Shown: positions 1 through 9,088, counted from the first letter of the stretch. The stretch: 26,746 nucleotides of DNA from Fidelibacterota bacterium (GCA_016936335.1 JAFGXZ010000279.1:1-26746); one strand, 5' to 3'. Numbers and translations: made by a program. The notes: a model not told the origin generated them from the sequence alone.

Positions 1-418
1 CATAGCCCTCCCGATGGACCTTGCGAACCAGGGTCGAATAATGACATTGAAAATCAATCTCCTCCTTCAAATAACCATGTAAACTTCGTAAAGTCCAATG
101 GGCATATCCAGCCTGATCGGGATTCTCGAGCAAGTCCTTGATTTGTCGCATCGCTTCATCCGTAATTACCGGCGGACGGCCCGACCGAGGCTGATAAATG
201 AGACCATCGATACCACGCTCATTATATAACGTAATCCAACGGTTCAAGGTGTGTACCGTGACCAAAGAGGATTTAGCAATCGTTTTCTTACTGATCCCTT
301 CAAATAATAAAAAAATCGCATTAAGACGAATGTATCCCTTTTTGGTGGGAGAGGCATCCATGGCGATCCGAATTTCTTCAATACTGGCATTCTCTGGATT
401 GGCGCTTGTCTCTCTCAC
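1..418 (-). CDS. IS630-family transposase, N-terminal part (cut by window edge)
   Basis: The reverse strand encodes 139 residues without a stop from a GTG at 418 down to the window edge, so the C-terminal part, including the DDE catalytic core, is outside. The visible part is a helix-turn-helix DNA-binding region: a segment with SKKTIAKS and TLNRWITLYNERGIDGL, followed by the GRPP-x-IT linker (about residues 80-85) typical of IS630/Tc1-mariner transposases, then a second winged-helix-like segment with AHWTLRSLHGYL. The in-frame stop upstream is at 443-445. GTG at 418 is the first plausible start; ATG at 361 is an alternative that would remove 19 residues. It would bind the element's terminal repeats. 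Whether it is intact cannot be judged here. Confidence 0.85.
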   Translation of the reverse strand, partial: MRETSANPENASIEEIRIAMDASPTKKGYIRLNAIFLLFEGISKKTIAKSSLVTVHTLNRWITLYNERGIDGLIYQPRSGRPPVITDEAMRQIKDLLENPDQAGYAHWTLRSLHGYLKEEIDFQCHYSTLVRKVHREGY

Positions 419-480
419 ACTTATAGCATAAGTATAATAAAATCAAAAAGCTACTTTTTTTTTCTTACATCGGACATTAT
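1..480 (-). mobile_element. IS630-like insertion sequence, one end only
   Basis: The transposase fragment implies an insertion sequence whose other end lies left of the window. The upstream end probably falls near 465-480, where reading the reverse strand gives TGTCCGATGTAAG followed by an A-run. The position is a guess: the partner terminal repeat is not visible, and the TA target duplication expected for this family cannot be tested. A near-inverted copy of part of this motif lies at 522-530 (TCTGATGTA against TACATCGGA at 466-474, 8 of 9 pairing). Confidence 0.5.
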
Positions 481-565
481 TTTTGCAATTCGCTATAATA
501 ATCGTTCAGAAGATTACATATTCTGATGTAGGAAATCAACAGGAAGCTTTCGGAATTTAGGAGGT

Positions 566-1219
566 TCAGATATTTAGAATATAATAGACCGCAAAAAAGT
601 GTGTGATAGTGCCACCAAGTACAAAGAGATGCCAGACACCGTGGCCGAAAGGGATTTTTTGGAATGCATAAAAAATCGTACCCAGTGTATAAGAGAGACC
701 GCCGGAAATCAGAAAAATCAGGGATGTACGGTTCAGGATATGAATAATCTGCGGCATGGCAATGACGACCAGCCAGCCCATGGCAATGTATATAAAAACC
801 GACAGAATTCGAAACCGATGAATATAAATGCTCTTAAAAATGATCCCGATAATCGCCAGTCCCCAGATTATTCCAAACAATGTCCAGCCTAAGGTGCCGC
901 GCAGCAATACGAGTAAAAAAGGTGTATATGAGCCGGCGATAAGCAGGAATATTGCCGAATGATCAATAATTTTCAGAAATGGTTTTATTTTTGTATGCTG
1001 AATACTGTGGTATAATGTCGAAGCCAGGTACAATATCACCATTGTACAGCCGAAAATCGTATAACTGACCACATGCCAAACGTTTCCGTGTCTGGCGGCC
1101 TGAATGACGAGCAGCACCATCCCGGTAATGCTTAATAGTACACCAATTCCATGAGTAATTCCATTGACGATCTCTTCAACTGGATGATCTTGAATATATT
1201 TCAGAGAGGTTGATGACAT
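566..1219 (-). CDS. Hemolysin III / PAQR-like integral membrane protein
   Basis: A 217-residue protein that is almost entirely membrane segments (about seven) matching the hemolysin-III family, the bacterial branch of the progestin/adiponectin-Q receptor (PAQR) superfamily. Family landmarks are present: NGITHGIG near residue 20, STLYHS (H71), a D86-HS pair followed by GSYTPF, and a C-terminal WHLFVLGG...THF giving H197 and H207. In PAQR structures the equivalent His residues and Asp bind zinc in a membrane-embedded hydrolase-like site. The cellular role of the bacterial members is unsettled; the haemolysin name comes from one early observation. The gene follows the REC-FHA gene by 38 bases on the same strand, so the two may share a transcript. 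Length is normal for the family. Confidence 0.9.
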   Translation of the reverse strand: MSSTSLKYIQDHPVEEIVNGITHGIGVLLSITGMVLLVIQAARHGNVWHVVSYTIFGCTMVILYLASTLYHSIQHTKIKPFLKIIDHSAIFLLIAGSYTPFLLVLLRGTLGWTLFGIIWGLAIIGIIFKSIYIHRFRILSVFIYIAMGWLVVIAMPQIIHILNRTSLIFLISGGLSYTLGTIFYAFQKIPFGHGVWHLFVLGGTITHFFAVYYILNI

Positions 1220-1257
1220 TGTTTTACGTTTTTATTTTAATAGTTGTGAGTATGGTA

Positions 1258-2151
1258 CTATCTCGGTAATGTAATTTTAAATTTATAAGGAGATGATTCA
1301 TTTCCTATTATTAATATATTCTCACCGTCAATAAGAATAGATTTATACCGGGACGTTTTTCTTCCGATATGTTCATTATTGACGATCGTACCCAGATGAC
1401 TTCCGCAATCTAAAATGTAATATTGATTTTCGTAAAAATTGATGAGCAAGTGATTTTTGGAAATACTATACGGGACAACATCCTGAATATAAAAACCACT
1501 GTCGGAAAACATATTGTCGTTGATTGTTGATCTGGTCCGGCCAAATTTAAACGGAAAATTCTGAATGAAATGTTCTTTGTTGTTTAATAATTCTTTTGCT
1601 TTATTGGTCATTCCTGAAATTTTAATGATTCCGGGTGATGTATCTTCGGGCATTACAGATGTTTTATCAAGATTTGTAATAATTGTGGGATTGTGTGATT
1701 CAAAATCTCTGTCCCATCTAATACACAGACTTCTTGCCATCTGGTAGATTTCTTCCTTACATGAAGGTTTGGCAAGATAGAAAACATCGTGTTCCAAAAC
1801 TTCCTGAATTTGATCAATGGAACGATCACGATATCCGGTAATTATGACAATATAAATCCTGTCATCTAATTTGCGGATAGCTTCAGCTGTTTTAAGACCG
1901 TCCCATCCCGGGAGCATACGCATATCGATGAAGGCGACTGCAAAAGGGGTATTCGCATCCAAGGCCTGTCTTGCCAATTCAACTCCGGCTTGACCATGAT
2001 TTGCTGTTTTAACTGTAAAGAATCTTGAGTTGTTATCTTTAGAGAAGTGGGCTTCTGTTGGCATTGTTTCAGGAATATCCGGACTAAGAAAATCCTGATA
2101 TAAGTTTAATAAATTGATATCGTCATCAATGATCAATACCCGTCGGTTCAT
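1258..2151 (-). CDS. Response regulator with C-terminal FHA domain (REC-FHA)
   Basis: A 297-residue, probably cytoplasmic, signalling protein. Residues 1-140 are a receiver domain: acidic cluster D9-D11, phospho-acceptor D76 in FIDMRMLPGWDG, T105 and K128 in LAKPS. About 20 extra residues (roughly 24-45) lie between the first strand/helix and the second strand. A linker (about 145-195) leads to a forkhead-associated domain, residues about 200-295, with G204-R205, S229/S231, H234 and the loop GSHLGT followed by NN, which together form the usual phosphothreonine-binding face. The usual Asn of the S-x-N-G-T loop is Leu253. REC-FHA proteins would link Asp phosphorylation to recognition of phosphothreonine partners; the partner is not in this window. 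A good promoter lies at 2313-2341. Confidence 0.88.
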   Translation of the reverse strand: MNRRVLIIDDDINLLNLYQDFLSPDIPETMPTEAHFSKDNNSRFFTVKTANHGQAGVELARQALDANTPFAVAFIDMRMLPGWDGLKTAEAIRKLDDRIYIVIITGYRDRSIDQIQEVLEHDVFYLAKPSCKEEIYQMARSLCIRWDRDFESHNPTIITNLDKTSVMPEDTSPGIIKISGMTNKAKELLNNKEHFIQNFPFKFGRTRSTINDNMFSDSGFYIQDVVPYSISKNHLLINFYENQYYILDCGSHLGTIVNNEHIGRKTSRYKSILIDGENILIIGNESSPYKFKITLPR

Positions 2152-2312
2152 TTTGCTTTCTTAATATTCGTTAAATAAACATTTCTATCAGGAATGATAT
2201 CAAATTTGTTAAGAATTGGAGATTTTTTAAAATCTGTTCGTATAATTTTCGGATTTATTTCTGAAATAATTTAACCTTATTGTTTGCAGGGTTAACATCT
2301 TTTTTCAAACGG

Positions 2313-2341
2313 AATATAGTATCAGAATGTCAATATATCAA
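2313..2341 (-). promoter_or_regulatory. Predicted sigma70-type promoter for the REC-FHA gene
   Basis: Reading the reverse strand, TTGATA (2336-2341) and TATATT (2313-2318) are separated by 17 bases. The start site would lie near 2306, leaving a leader of about 155 bases that is AT-rich and holds no obvious structure. The rest of the gene-free stretch 2152-2426 shows nothing further that I can support. Confidence 0.55.
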
Positions 2342-2426
2342 TATTGGATTTATATTCAATTTAATTCGGCGAAATATTTTGCAGTCTGAACGATTGAAGA
2401 ATCCCAAATAATTAAATTGTTCTTCT

Positions 2427-3845
2427 TCACACCGGAGATAATGACAGTTTTGTTACAACTTCAATATGCGGCGTGTGAGGGAATAGATCGACCGGCTGGA
2501 TTTTATCGATAGTGTACGGCACCAGTTCCAGCAGCATTTTAATGTCCCGGACCTGGGTGGCCGGATTACAGGATACATAGACAATGGTCCTTGGGTGTAA
2601 ATCTGCAACAATCTCTACCAATTTAGGATGCATGCCTCCTCTTGGTGGATCGATGATCAGAATGTCTGGTTTAGGAAGATCGTTAAGCAGATCCGGATTA
2701 TTCAGAAACAATTTATCCAGATCGCCTTCGATGAAGCGGGCGTTATGAATGGTATTCAGTGACGCGTTAATGTGAGCGTCTTTGACGGCATCTTTTACGA
2801 TTTCAAAACCGATAATCGCTTTGGCCTTTCTGGCTAGATAGAGCGCAATACTACCGGTGCCGCAGTATAAATCCCAAACTATGTCCTGTTCGGAACTTCC
2901 GGCGGAATCCCTGACAATGTTGTACAATTTTTCCGCCATTACCGTATTAGTCTGGAAAAATGAGGCCGGGGATATTTTGAATGTCAAGTCGCCAAGAATT
3001 TCAAGAATATGATCGTCACCAAAAAGCGTGTATTGCTTTTCGCCAACCGTTGTTCCGGACCAGCTCCGGGAAATGGTATTGACGACACAGCTGAGATTAT
3101 CGAGGCTTGTTTGAAGTTCATTCACCAGGGGTTGGAAAATCGCATGCCGATCATCGTTGGTGACGATATTGATCATCAGCTGGTTTGTAATGAAGGCTTT
3201 GCGCAGGACCAGGTGTCGCAGAAATCCGGTATGATTTTTTTGATTGTAAGCGACCAGCTGATTGGCCAGCGCGAATTCCCGAACAGCCGTCAATACGATC
3301 GCAGTCTCTTCCGGAGCGATCAGGCAGTCGTTCAGGTCAATGGCTTTCCAATAATTTCCCGGAGCCCGCAATCCAAGTGCAAAATTCTCCGGCTTATCGG
3401 CCTCAAAATCGTCGATTAGCCAGCGTTTTTCGGAAAATGCAAATTCCATTTTATTTCGATAACGAAAGATGCTTTGTGAAGGAATGGGCTGTAGCACTTC
3501 AACGGGGCCGAAACCGCCAAGGTGACAGTAAAGATCGATAATCTGGCGGTGAAGATATTTTAACTGGGTTTTATAGTCAAGATGCTGATGTGTGCAACCG
3601 CCGCAATGATCAAAATAGACACAAGGTGCCTCACGATATTCGGGGCTTTGTTCGACAATGTCCAGGATTTTAGCTTCGGCGAAGCTGGATTTAACTTTCG
3701 TTATTCTGGCAGTGATCTTCTGGCCGGGGACGGCATTTTTCACAAAGATAACGAAGTCTTCAATATGTGCTATTCCGTCTCCGCCATAGGCCAAATCGGT
3801 GATTGATAATTCAATTTCCTGATGTTTTTTGACCGGTTTTTCCAT
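2427..3845 (-). CDS. rlmD: 23S rRNA (uracil-C5)-methyltransferase, RlmD/RumA type
   Basis: A 472-residue SAM-dependent RNA methyltransferase of the RumA/TrmA family. An N-terminal TRAM domain (about residues 8-65) is followed by the iron-sulfur ligands C75, C81 and C84, with C174 (NDCLIAP) as the fourth, then the methyltransferase core: FFQTN 296-300, the SAM motif DLYCGTGS near 325-332, DPPRGG 399-404, the nucleophile C426 in YVSCNP, and E462 in PHIEVV as general base. The complete iron-sulfur set favours RlmD (23S U1939 in E. coli numbering); dual-site RlmCD-like specificity cannot be excluded from sequence. It lies 41 bases after the HD-GYP gene on the same strand. No clear Shine-Dalgarno sequence precedes the ATG. 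Confidence 0.93.
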   Translation of the reverse strand: MEKPVKKHQEIELSITDLAYGGDGIAHIEDFVIFVKNAVPGQKITARITKVKSSFAEAKILDIVEQSPEYREAPCVYFDHCGGCTHQHLDYKTQLKYLHRQIIDLYCHLGGFGPVEVLQPIPSQSIFRYRNKMEFAFSEKRWLIDDFEADKPENFALGLRAPGNYWKAIDLNDCLIAPEETAIVLTAVREFALANQLVAYNQKNHTGFLRHLVLRKAFITNQLMINIVTNDDRHAIFQPLVNELQTSLDNLSCVVNTISRSWSGTTVGEKQYTLFGDDHILEILGDLTFKISPASFFQTNTVMAEKLYNIVRDSAGSSEQDIVWDLYCGTGSIALYLARKAKAIIGFEIVKDAVKDAHINASLNTIHNARFIEGDLDKLFLNNPDLLNDLPKPDILIIDPPRGGMHPKLVEIVADLHPRTIVYVSCNPATQVRDIKMLLELVPYTIDKIQPVDLFPHTPHIEVVTKLSLSPV

Positions 3846-3886
3846 CGGGGCATAATATAGGGAATGAATGGATTGGGAGAAAATTA

Positions 3887-5608
3887 TTATTGGACTATTT
3901 TTGGATCGATGTCATCGATTTGGGAGGGATCCATATTTTCTTGGGCGTATTTCAGGTAGAGTTTTTCCTGAACAAAAATCTTGAACAATTCAGGATCGAT
4001 ATGTTTATCCTTGGCCATAAAACCCATAATCTTCATTGCCTCGGCGAGTGTTTTGCCCTTTTTGTATGGTCGATCGCGGGCAGTGAGCGCCTCGAATATA
4101 TCCGCCAATGCCATCATGCGGGCCTGAGGCGACAGTTGCTCTTCTTTGAGACCGTTCGGATAACCGGTTCCGTCGAGCTTTTCGTGATGTCCGCCGGCAT
4201 ATTCGGGAACCCGCTGAAGTTTTTTCGGATAGGGTAGTTTTTCCAGCATTTTAATGGTCATTACCACATGGTGGTTGATGATTTCCCGTTCTTCATTGGT
4301 GAGTGTGCCCCTGGGAATGCAGAGATTGAGAATTTCATTTTCATCCAGCAGTTCGCGGGTTTCGTTGTTCAATTCAATTTTTTGCTGCCCGATTTCTTTG
4401 ACACGATCCTGTTTTTCCGGAGCCATGTATTCACCGCCAATATTGGCTGTTTCAATAAACGCCAGATCATCGTCAATGGTCTGAATTCTCATCTGGTAAT
4501 TTTCCTCAACGGATTCGATATTTTCCAGAGATTCACCTTTAGCAACTTTAAGTTGGTGTTCCAGTAGTTTAATTTTTTCGTCGCGTTTCAATATCTCAAA
4601 CCGGGCTTTGACAGTATTGATCCGATCGTAGATAGTTTCCAGTTTGGTGGATTTATCAACGACGTATTCAGGCGTTGTAATTTTTCCGATATCGTGCATC
4701 CACGAGGCAATGCGCAGCTCCTTCAATTCGTCCTGATTCAGGAAAAGTGGTGCATACACACCGTAATCGATGTTATTGATATTTTCCGCGATCATCATCG
4801 TCAGTTTCGCAACGCGTTCAATATGACCACCGGTGTATGGTGATTTTTCATCAATTGCCGACGCAATTACCTGGATGAAAGATTCCAGGAGTAATTCCAG
4901 GTCATGAATCAGGCGGGTATTGGTAATGGCGACAGCCGCCTGAGACGCGAGAGAAATAATCAGACCCTGATCGGCATTTGTGAAGGGAATGGGCTCATTG
5001 GAAATAGGATCAAGAGCATTTAGTAATTGTAATACACCGATAATTTCATCTTCGTGATTACGCATGGGAACCACAAGCATGGACTTGGAACGATAACCGG
5101 TCTTACTGTCAAATGCCCGGGTGCCGGTGAAATCAAAGCCCTGGACATCGTAAACATCAGGAATATTGACAACTTCACCTGACAGGCCGACATGTGCTGA
5201 AACCATGGCATGATTTGGTGTTCCATCCTGAAGATACAGACGCACAGGGTACCAATCGATTGTTTTTCCGGAGGTACCGCCCATTCGAATATTCAGAGAA
5301 CTAGTCTGAACGATTTCAAACCGGAGCGAAAGCCCGTCATCATTCACCATATAAAGAGTGCCGCCGTCGGCGTTGGTAAAATGCCGGGCTTCTTCGAGAA
5401 TCATTTCAAGCAGTTTCGGCAGATTCCGTTCAGCGGACAGCGCCGCTCCGATTTTTGATAAATCCTGTATCTGACTGCAAAGCGCCGATAAATATTGCTG
5501 AACTTCTTCAGGACTTTCCTGAATTTTTTTCCGCAATTCGTTATTTTCAATCTGGCACAACAGATCAGATTCCATGATTTTTTTACTTTTGTTCGGACTT
5601 GAATTCAT
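3887..5608 (-). CDS. GAF-domain HD-GYP phosphodiesterase with large coiled-coil insertion
   Basis: A 573-residue protein with an N-terminal helical segment, a GAF sensor domain (about 50-232) and an HD-GYP domain (about 245-550). The GYP-side residues are intact: H262, HD at 305-306 in HDIGK, H446-H447, H474-H475, G482-Y483-P484 and D503 in LADIFEAL. These are the metal-binding and signature residues of cyclic-di-GMP phosphodiesterases. Unusually, about 110 charged residues (about 322-434) separate HDIGK...VDK from the LTNEE helix that normally follows within some 15 residues; the insert is rich in Glu, Lys and Leu and looks helical/coiled coil. No signal peptide or membrane segment is apparent. 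It sits 51 bases after the CPBP gene, probably co-transcribed. The GAF ligand is unknown. Confidence 0.9.
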   Translation of the reverse strand: MNSSPNKSKKIMESDLLCQIENNELRKKIQESPEEVQQYLSALCSQIQDLSKIGAALSAERNLPKLLEMILEEARHFTNADGGTLYMVNDDGLSLRFEIVQTSSLNIRMGGTSGKTIDWYPVRLYLQDGTPNHAMVSAHVGLSGEVVNIPDVYDVQGFDFTGTRAFDSKTGYRSKSMLVVPMRNHEDEIIGVLQLLNALDPISNEPIPFTNADQGLIISLASQAAVAITNTRLIHDLELLLESFIQVIASAIDEKSPYTGGHIERVAKLTMMIAENINNIDYGVYAPLFLNQDELKELRIASWMHDIGKITTPEYVVDKSTKLETIYDRINTVKARFEILKRDEKIKLLEHQLKVAKGESLENIESVEENYQMRIQTIDDDLAFIETANIGGEYMAPEKQDRVKEIGQQKIELNNETRELLDENEILNLCIPRGTLTNEEREIINHHVVMTIKMLEKLPYPKKLQRVPEYAGGHHEKLDGTGYPNGLKEEQLSPQARMMALADIFEALTARDRPYKKGKTLAEAMKIMGFMAKDKHIDPELFKIFVQEKLYLKYAQENMDPSQIDDIDPKIVQ

Positions 5609-5659
5609 TGTTCGAATTTTATCTAATTTGTATTGATTTCAAAAAGAAAAATTGGTTTG

Positions 5660-8600
5660 TTATTTATTTATCATGATTCGTTTGGCGGTTTGCCTGATCC
5701 AGTCTCCAAGTTTGACATCCTTCTTCTCTGTTAGTAACCAAATCAGTAAAATTGTTACAATGCACAAAACTGACAGGGCGCCGGCATAGCTTCTGGGAGT
5801 TCTGGATGCAATCAGGTTCTCGGAAAATTTCACTGCTGTAAAAATCAAACCGGAATACAAATATGCGGGGATGTTATTTCGTAAAAAGCAGACAATCGCA
5901 ATCCATAACCAGACAATAATCGCCGCGTAGGAAATGTAAAGGACAATGTACTCGCGAATGGTATCATAGGAATCGGGAATGAAAACAGCGAGGGACAGAG
6001 CAACGATAATATATTGAATCGATTGACGCGGGATGATTTTCCGAATCCAGAATATTCCGACGCCGGCAACAGCCGCTAAGATAAATCCACGACTGACAAT
6101 TGACAAAATTGCGTATAATGGAGCTAAAATATAATTGATCGAATGAGGCATCTGAAAATCCGGTTGAATAACCGCTGGCGCAACATTGAATGCCAGCCGG
6201 TAGCTCAAATGCTGAATTGCATAAATTCCGACGCTGATTAGAATTGCGGAAAAAACAGCATCCCGGGAAAAGTGATATCGGCAGTCTCGTTTTAATGTCG
6301 TTAGACATTTGGGATATATCGATAAAACCAGAGTTGTCAGCAGAAATATAATCAGGGTAATCACGAGGATCCGAAGCAGCGTTATCAGTACCCAGAAAAC
6401 CGTCCAGACCTGAATTCCCCAGCTGGTATTATAATTAATCAGGGCGAGTGGATAATTGGCCAATTCCAGGATTAGCCAGCCGCCCCCCAATAGGATACTG
6501 ATCATCAGCGGTGTTTTCCATTCAATAGTCACAGATTTCATTTGCCGGGTCAATACCATAAACGAAACAAAAGCAATCAGACACAACACGGCGATCTGGA
6601 TCGCCAGTCGCAGGGAATCAAAAAGCGTTTTCCGGGTTTTGGCATGTTCCCATTCTTCGGGGATTTTGTAAAAAATTGTAAAGCTTGAAACCGCATCGCC
6701 GGTAACGATGGTTTTAAAACGCAGAGTTCCATCGCCAACGTTGGCCGGATGAAGGTCTTTCGCTTCCCAGATAAAAGTATGTTCGATACGGTTTGGTAGC
6801 TGTCGTGAATAATCTTCAACGAGTTCAAAATCGGACAGGCGCAAGTTCCGACTACTTAGAAATTCTTTTGCCCGGAAGCAGGCGGCGTCTTTATCGATAG
6901 AAAACGCTTCAGCGGATTCCGGAAGAAGGTGATCAAAACCCACCACGGATTTTTCGCCGGGATGAATGTAAATATTGTATTCTTCTTTTTCCAGCGGTCG
7001 GTAGAATCTGACTCTCCAGACTACTGAATTATTGAGGTGCCGAGCCAGAATGGAGTTAAAATTTTTAACAGTGCTGTTTTCAAGGATATAGCGTCCATTT
7101 AAATTGGAGTAATTATTGATCAACACCATGGTGTTTTTAAAATTGTCCGGATCAACGCCTTTGTCCCGTAAAAAATCTGTTGCGGTTTGTTTGATTTCCG
7201 AACGGGGTATGGAATACTTATAATAATCACCGATTTTTTCAAAAGGAATCCACAGTACAGCAGTAAATATCAGAATCAGGATCAGGATTGTTTTCAGTCG
7301 TCGAGGCGTTAATTTTTGATACGCGGTGACGTATAAGTGGCAGGCTTTCTCCGGTTCTTTCGGTTCCGGTTTTAGGGGCGGACTGAATGCGGACAACAGG
7401 GGTTCGGAATCGGCAAATCCTCGGTTTTTCAGGTACATGATAATGTTGTACAGCAACGGGATCAAAATAATACCCAATGCAATGGAAGCGCTGATTACAT
7501 GATAGGGTTCGCCGGTTCTGAGCAGCAGCATGGATGAATAGATTGCATCGACCATATAGTGCCATACCAGAACCGTCAGAATCCCAAATTTCAGAAAAAT
7601 AAAACCGATGATAATACCAAAAACAGACACTTCAAAACCACGAATCCAGAATGGCTGATTGGGATAATTGGCATGGGCAAATCCCCAGATCACAGCCGGT
7701 ATCAAAACAGCCAGGATTTTGGATTTAAGCAGTTTTTCAATGAACGGGATTGCAAAAAGGCGGAAAGAAAATTCTTCAAGTACAGCCGGCAGAAAACCAC
7801 CGATAAGAATCAGTATCCATGGGAAAGCAGTATTCAGTGTGTCTGAGTAAGAGATGTTGGCCGGGGCCCAGGCCCCAAATCGTTTTGCAGTCAAATAGAA
7901 AATTGTCTGAAATGCCATAAACACTATTGCCAGCGTAATTCCGAGCGAAATACTGAAAAAGGTGTGTTTTGTCTGCAACCCTTTTCGAGAAAAAAGCCGA
8001 GCAAGCGGAATTCGATTGGGATAACTCCGGGCATAGATTAATTCACCAGCTCCGGTGAGAACGGTTATAATTAATCCCAGCAGTAGTGACTGGATAAAAA
8101 GATTGATGAAAAAATCACTGTAAAAGGCCCCAATACTCTGATTGATATCCAGATGAAATTTATAAAGGGGCAACAGGTTGAGTTCGGACAAAAATTTCAG
8201 CACAAAGGTCAGTAGTCCGAAAGTTGCCGAGGTTTTAATATTTACCTGTTTTCGGCCCAGATAGATAATAAAGAATGTGGCGATAACGATCATCAGAATG
8301 ATAAAGAAAACATCGGCGGTGGTGGCGGTAGTGGCGTTCAGTGAACGCAGACGCTGATAACTCCGCTGCCAGTTTTCGGGAACATGCAGGTATTCCCGGT
8401 ATTCGCCAATTTTATTTCCCTGAATCATAACGTCAAAACGGTAGGTGGCGTCGTATATTTCTACGGATTTGTTTTTATAGGTAAAGCGATAATCCACCCG
8501 ATTGGGTTTTACTTCGGTTCTATCTTCAATGAATTCCCATTCGTCGGGATTGATCCGGACGATCGCGGTTAAAAATTGATGACTTAATCGCCGTGCCTCA

Positions 8601-9040
8601 TCAATTGACAGAAGATCAGCGGCAACCTCTTCGGGAATTTTGTGCAGAAACTGAGTAACTTCGCCTTTTGGGGTGACCCCGACCAAAATTTCTTCACGGT
8701 TCAGTGGCTCGAACCAGCGATTGGTCCACTGCCAGATTCGAAAGTGATTGGTCAGTAAATCGTCGGCATCCTCCAGTCCGACCTCTTTTTCGACAAATGT
8801 TTTTGCCGTGTTGTCAAATTCAAACGCGGAAGCGTGAATTTTTGGGCCGGGATCAATATCCATTTTTGCCAGAAAGTCCAGTGCAATGTTCCGGGCTTCT
8901 TTCCGATTGACCTGGAAGTCAATGGCATGTTCAGGAAAGGCCCGATGGTAGTTAGACAATTCAAAATATCCGGCGCCTGCGATAGCCAGCAGACAAATCA
9001 GAATCAGAAGAAAATCTTTGGATTGAAGTCTTGTATTCAC
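5660..9040 (-). CDS. Large internally duplicated membrane protein with one CPBP (CAAX-like) protease core
   Basis: 1126 residues, start GTG. Layout: N-terminal membrane anchor (about 9-26); extracytoplasmic region A (about 29-240); a block of membrane segments (about 243-535) holding the CPBP/Abi glutamic intramembrane protease signature E422-E423-x3-R427, H456 in GFAHAN and H494/D498 in WHYMVDA; a hydrophilic linker (540-580); another anchor (583-600); extracytoplasmic region B (about 605-808); and a second membrane block (about 810-1120) without any EExxxR or FxxxH motif. Regions A and B are related: both contain a P-N-R-(V/I) stretch after a W/F-E-(F/L)-(I/V)-E-D strand, and both end in a (V/I)PE-(N/E)-W helix. 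The protein is therefore two copies of one ectodomain-plus-membrane unit, only the first keeping the protease residues. Substrate unknown. Confidence 0.82.
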   Translation of the reverse strand: MNTRLQSKDFLLILICLLAIAGAGYFELSNYHRAFPEHAIDFQVNRKEARNIALDFLAKMDIDPGPKIHASAFEFDNTAKTFVEKEVGLEDADDLLTNHFRIWQWTNRWFEPLNREEILVGVTPKGEVTQFLHKIPEEVAADLLSIDEARRLSHQFLTAIVRINPDEWEFIEDRTEVKPNRVDYRFTYKNKSVEIYDATYRFDVMIQGNKIGEYREYLHVPENWQRSYQRLRSLNATTATTADVFFIILMIVIATFFIIYLGRKQVNIKTSATFGLLTFVLKFLSELNLLPLYKFHLDINQSIGAFYSDFFINLFIQSLLLGLIITVLTGAGELIYARSYPNRIPLARLFSRKGLQTKHTFFSISLGITLAIVFMAFQTIFYLTAKRFGAWAPANISYSDTLNTAFPWILILIGGFLPAVLEEFSFRLFAIPFIEKLLKSKILAVLIPAVIWGFAHANYPNQPFWIRGFEVSVFGIIIGFIFLKFGILTVLVWHYMVDAIYSSMLLLRTGEPYHVISASIALGIILIPLLYNIIMYLKNRGFADSEPLLSAFSPPLKPEPKEPEKACHLYVTAYQKLTPRRLKTILILILIFTAVLWIPFEKIGDYYKYSIPRSEIKQTATDFLRDKGVDPDNFKNTMVLINNYSNLNGRYILENSTVKNFNSILARHLNNSVVWRVRFYRPLEKEEYNIYIHPGEKSVVGFDHLLPESAEAFSIDKDAACFRAKEFLSSRNLRLSDFELVEDYSRQLPNRIEHTFIWEAKDLHPANVGDGTLRFKTIVTGDAVSSFTIFYKIPEEWEHAKTRKTLFDSLRLAIQIAVLCLIAFVSFMVLTRQMKSVTIEWKTPLMISILLGGGWLILELANYPLALINYNTSWGIQVWTVFWVLITLLRILVITLIIFLLTTLVLSIYPKCLTTLKRDCRYHFSRDAVFSAILISVGIYAIQHLSYRLAFNVAPAVIQPDFQMPHSINYILAPLYAILSIVSRGFILAAVAGVGIFWIRKIIPRQSIQYIIVALSLAVFIPDSYDTIREYIVLYISYAAIIVWLWIAIVCFLRNNIPAYLYSGLIFTAVKFSENLIASRTPRSYAGALSVLCIVTILLIWLLTEKKDVKLGDWIRQTAKRIMINK

Positions 9041-9050
9041 GTTAACTAAT

Positions 9051-9080
9051 ATAATAAATTTTGAGAAAATAACAGGTCAA
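9051..9080 (-). promoter_or_regulatory. Predicted promoter giving a near-leaderless transcript for the CPBP gene
   Basis: On the reverse strand TTGACC (9075-9080) and TATTAT (9051-9056) are 18 bases apart. The start site would be about 4-8 bases before the GTG at 9040. No Shine-Dalgarno sequence is present, which fits a leaderless or nearly leaderless messenger. Confidence 0.4.
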
Positions 9081-9088
9081 TAAAATGA

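Noticed and set aside
198..431. Open plus-strand frame of 77 codons at the left edge
   Set aside because: It is antisense to the IS630 transposase, which has recognisable motifs.
2381..2436. Hairpin GAAGAA...TTCTTC after rlmD
   Set aside because: Six AT-rich pairs with a long loop and no proper T-run on the minus strand.
3009..3419. Open plus-strand frame of 136 codons
   Set aside because: Shadow of rlmD; composition is that of a reverse-strand reading and no start signal is present.
8279..8340. GGCGGTGGTGGCGGTAGTGGCG tract resembling a short tandem repeat
   Set aside because: It encodes the Ala/Thr-rich segment before a membrane helix of the CPBP protein and is not periodic enough to be a separate repeat.
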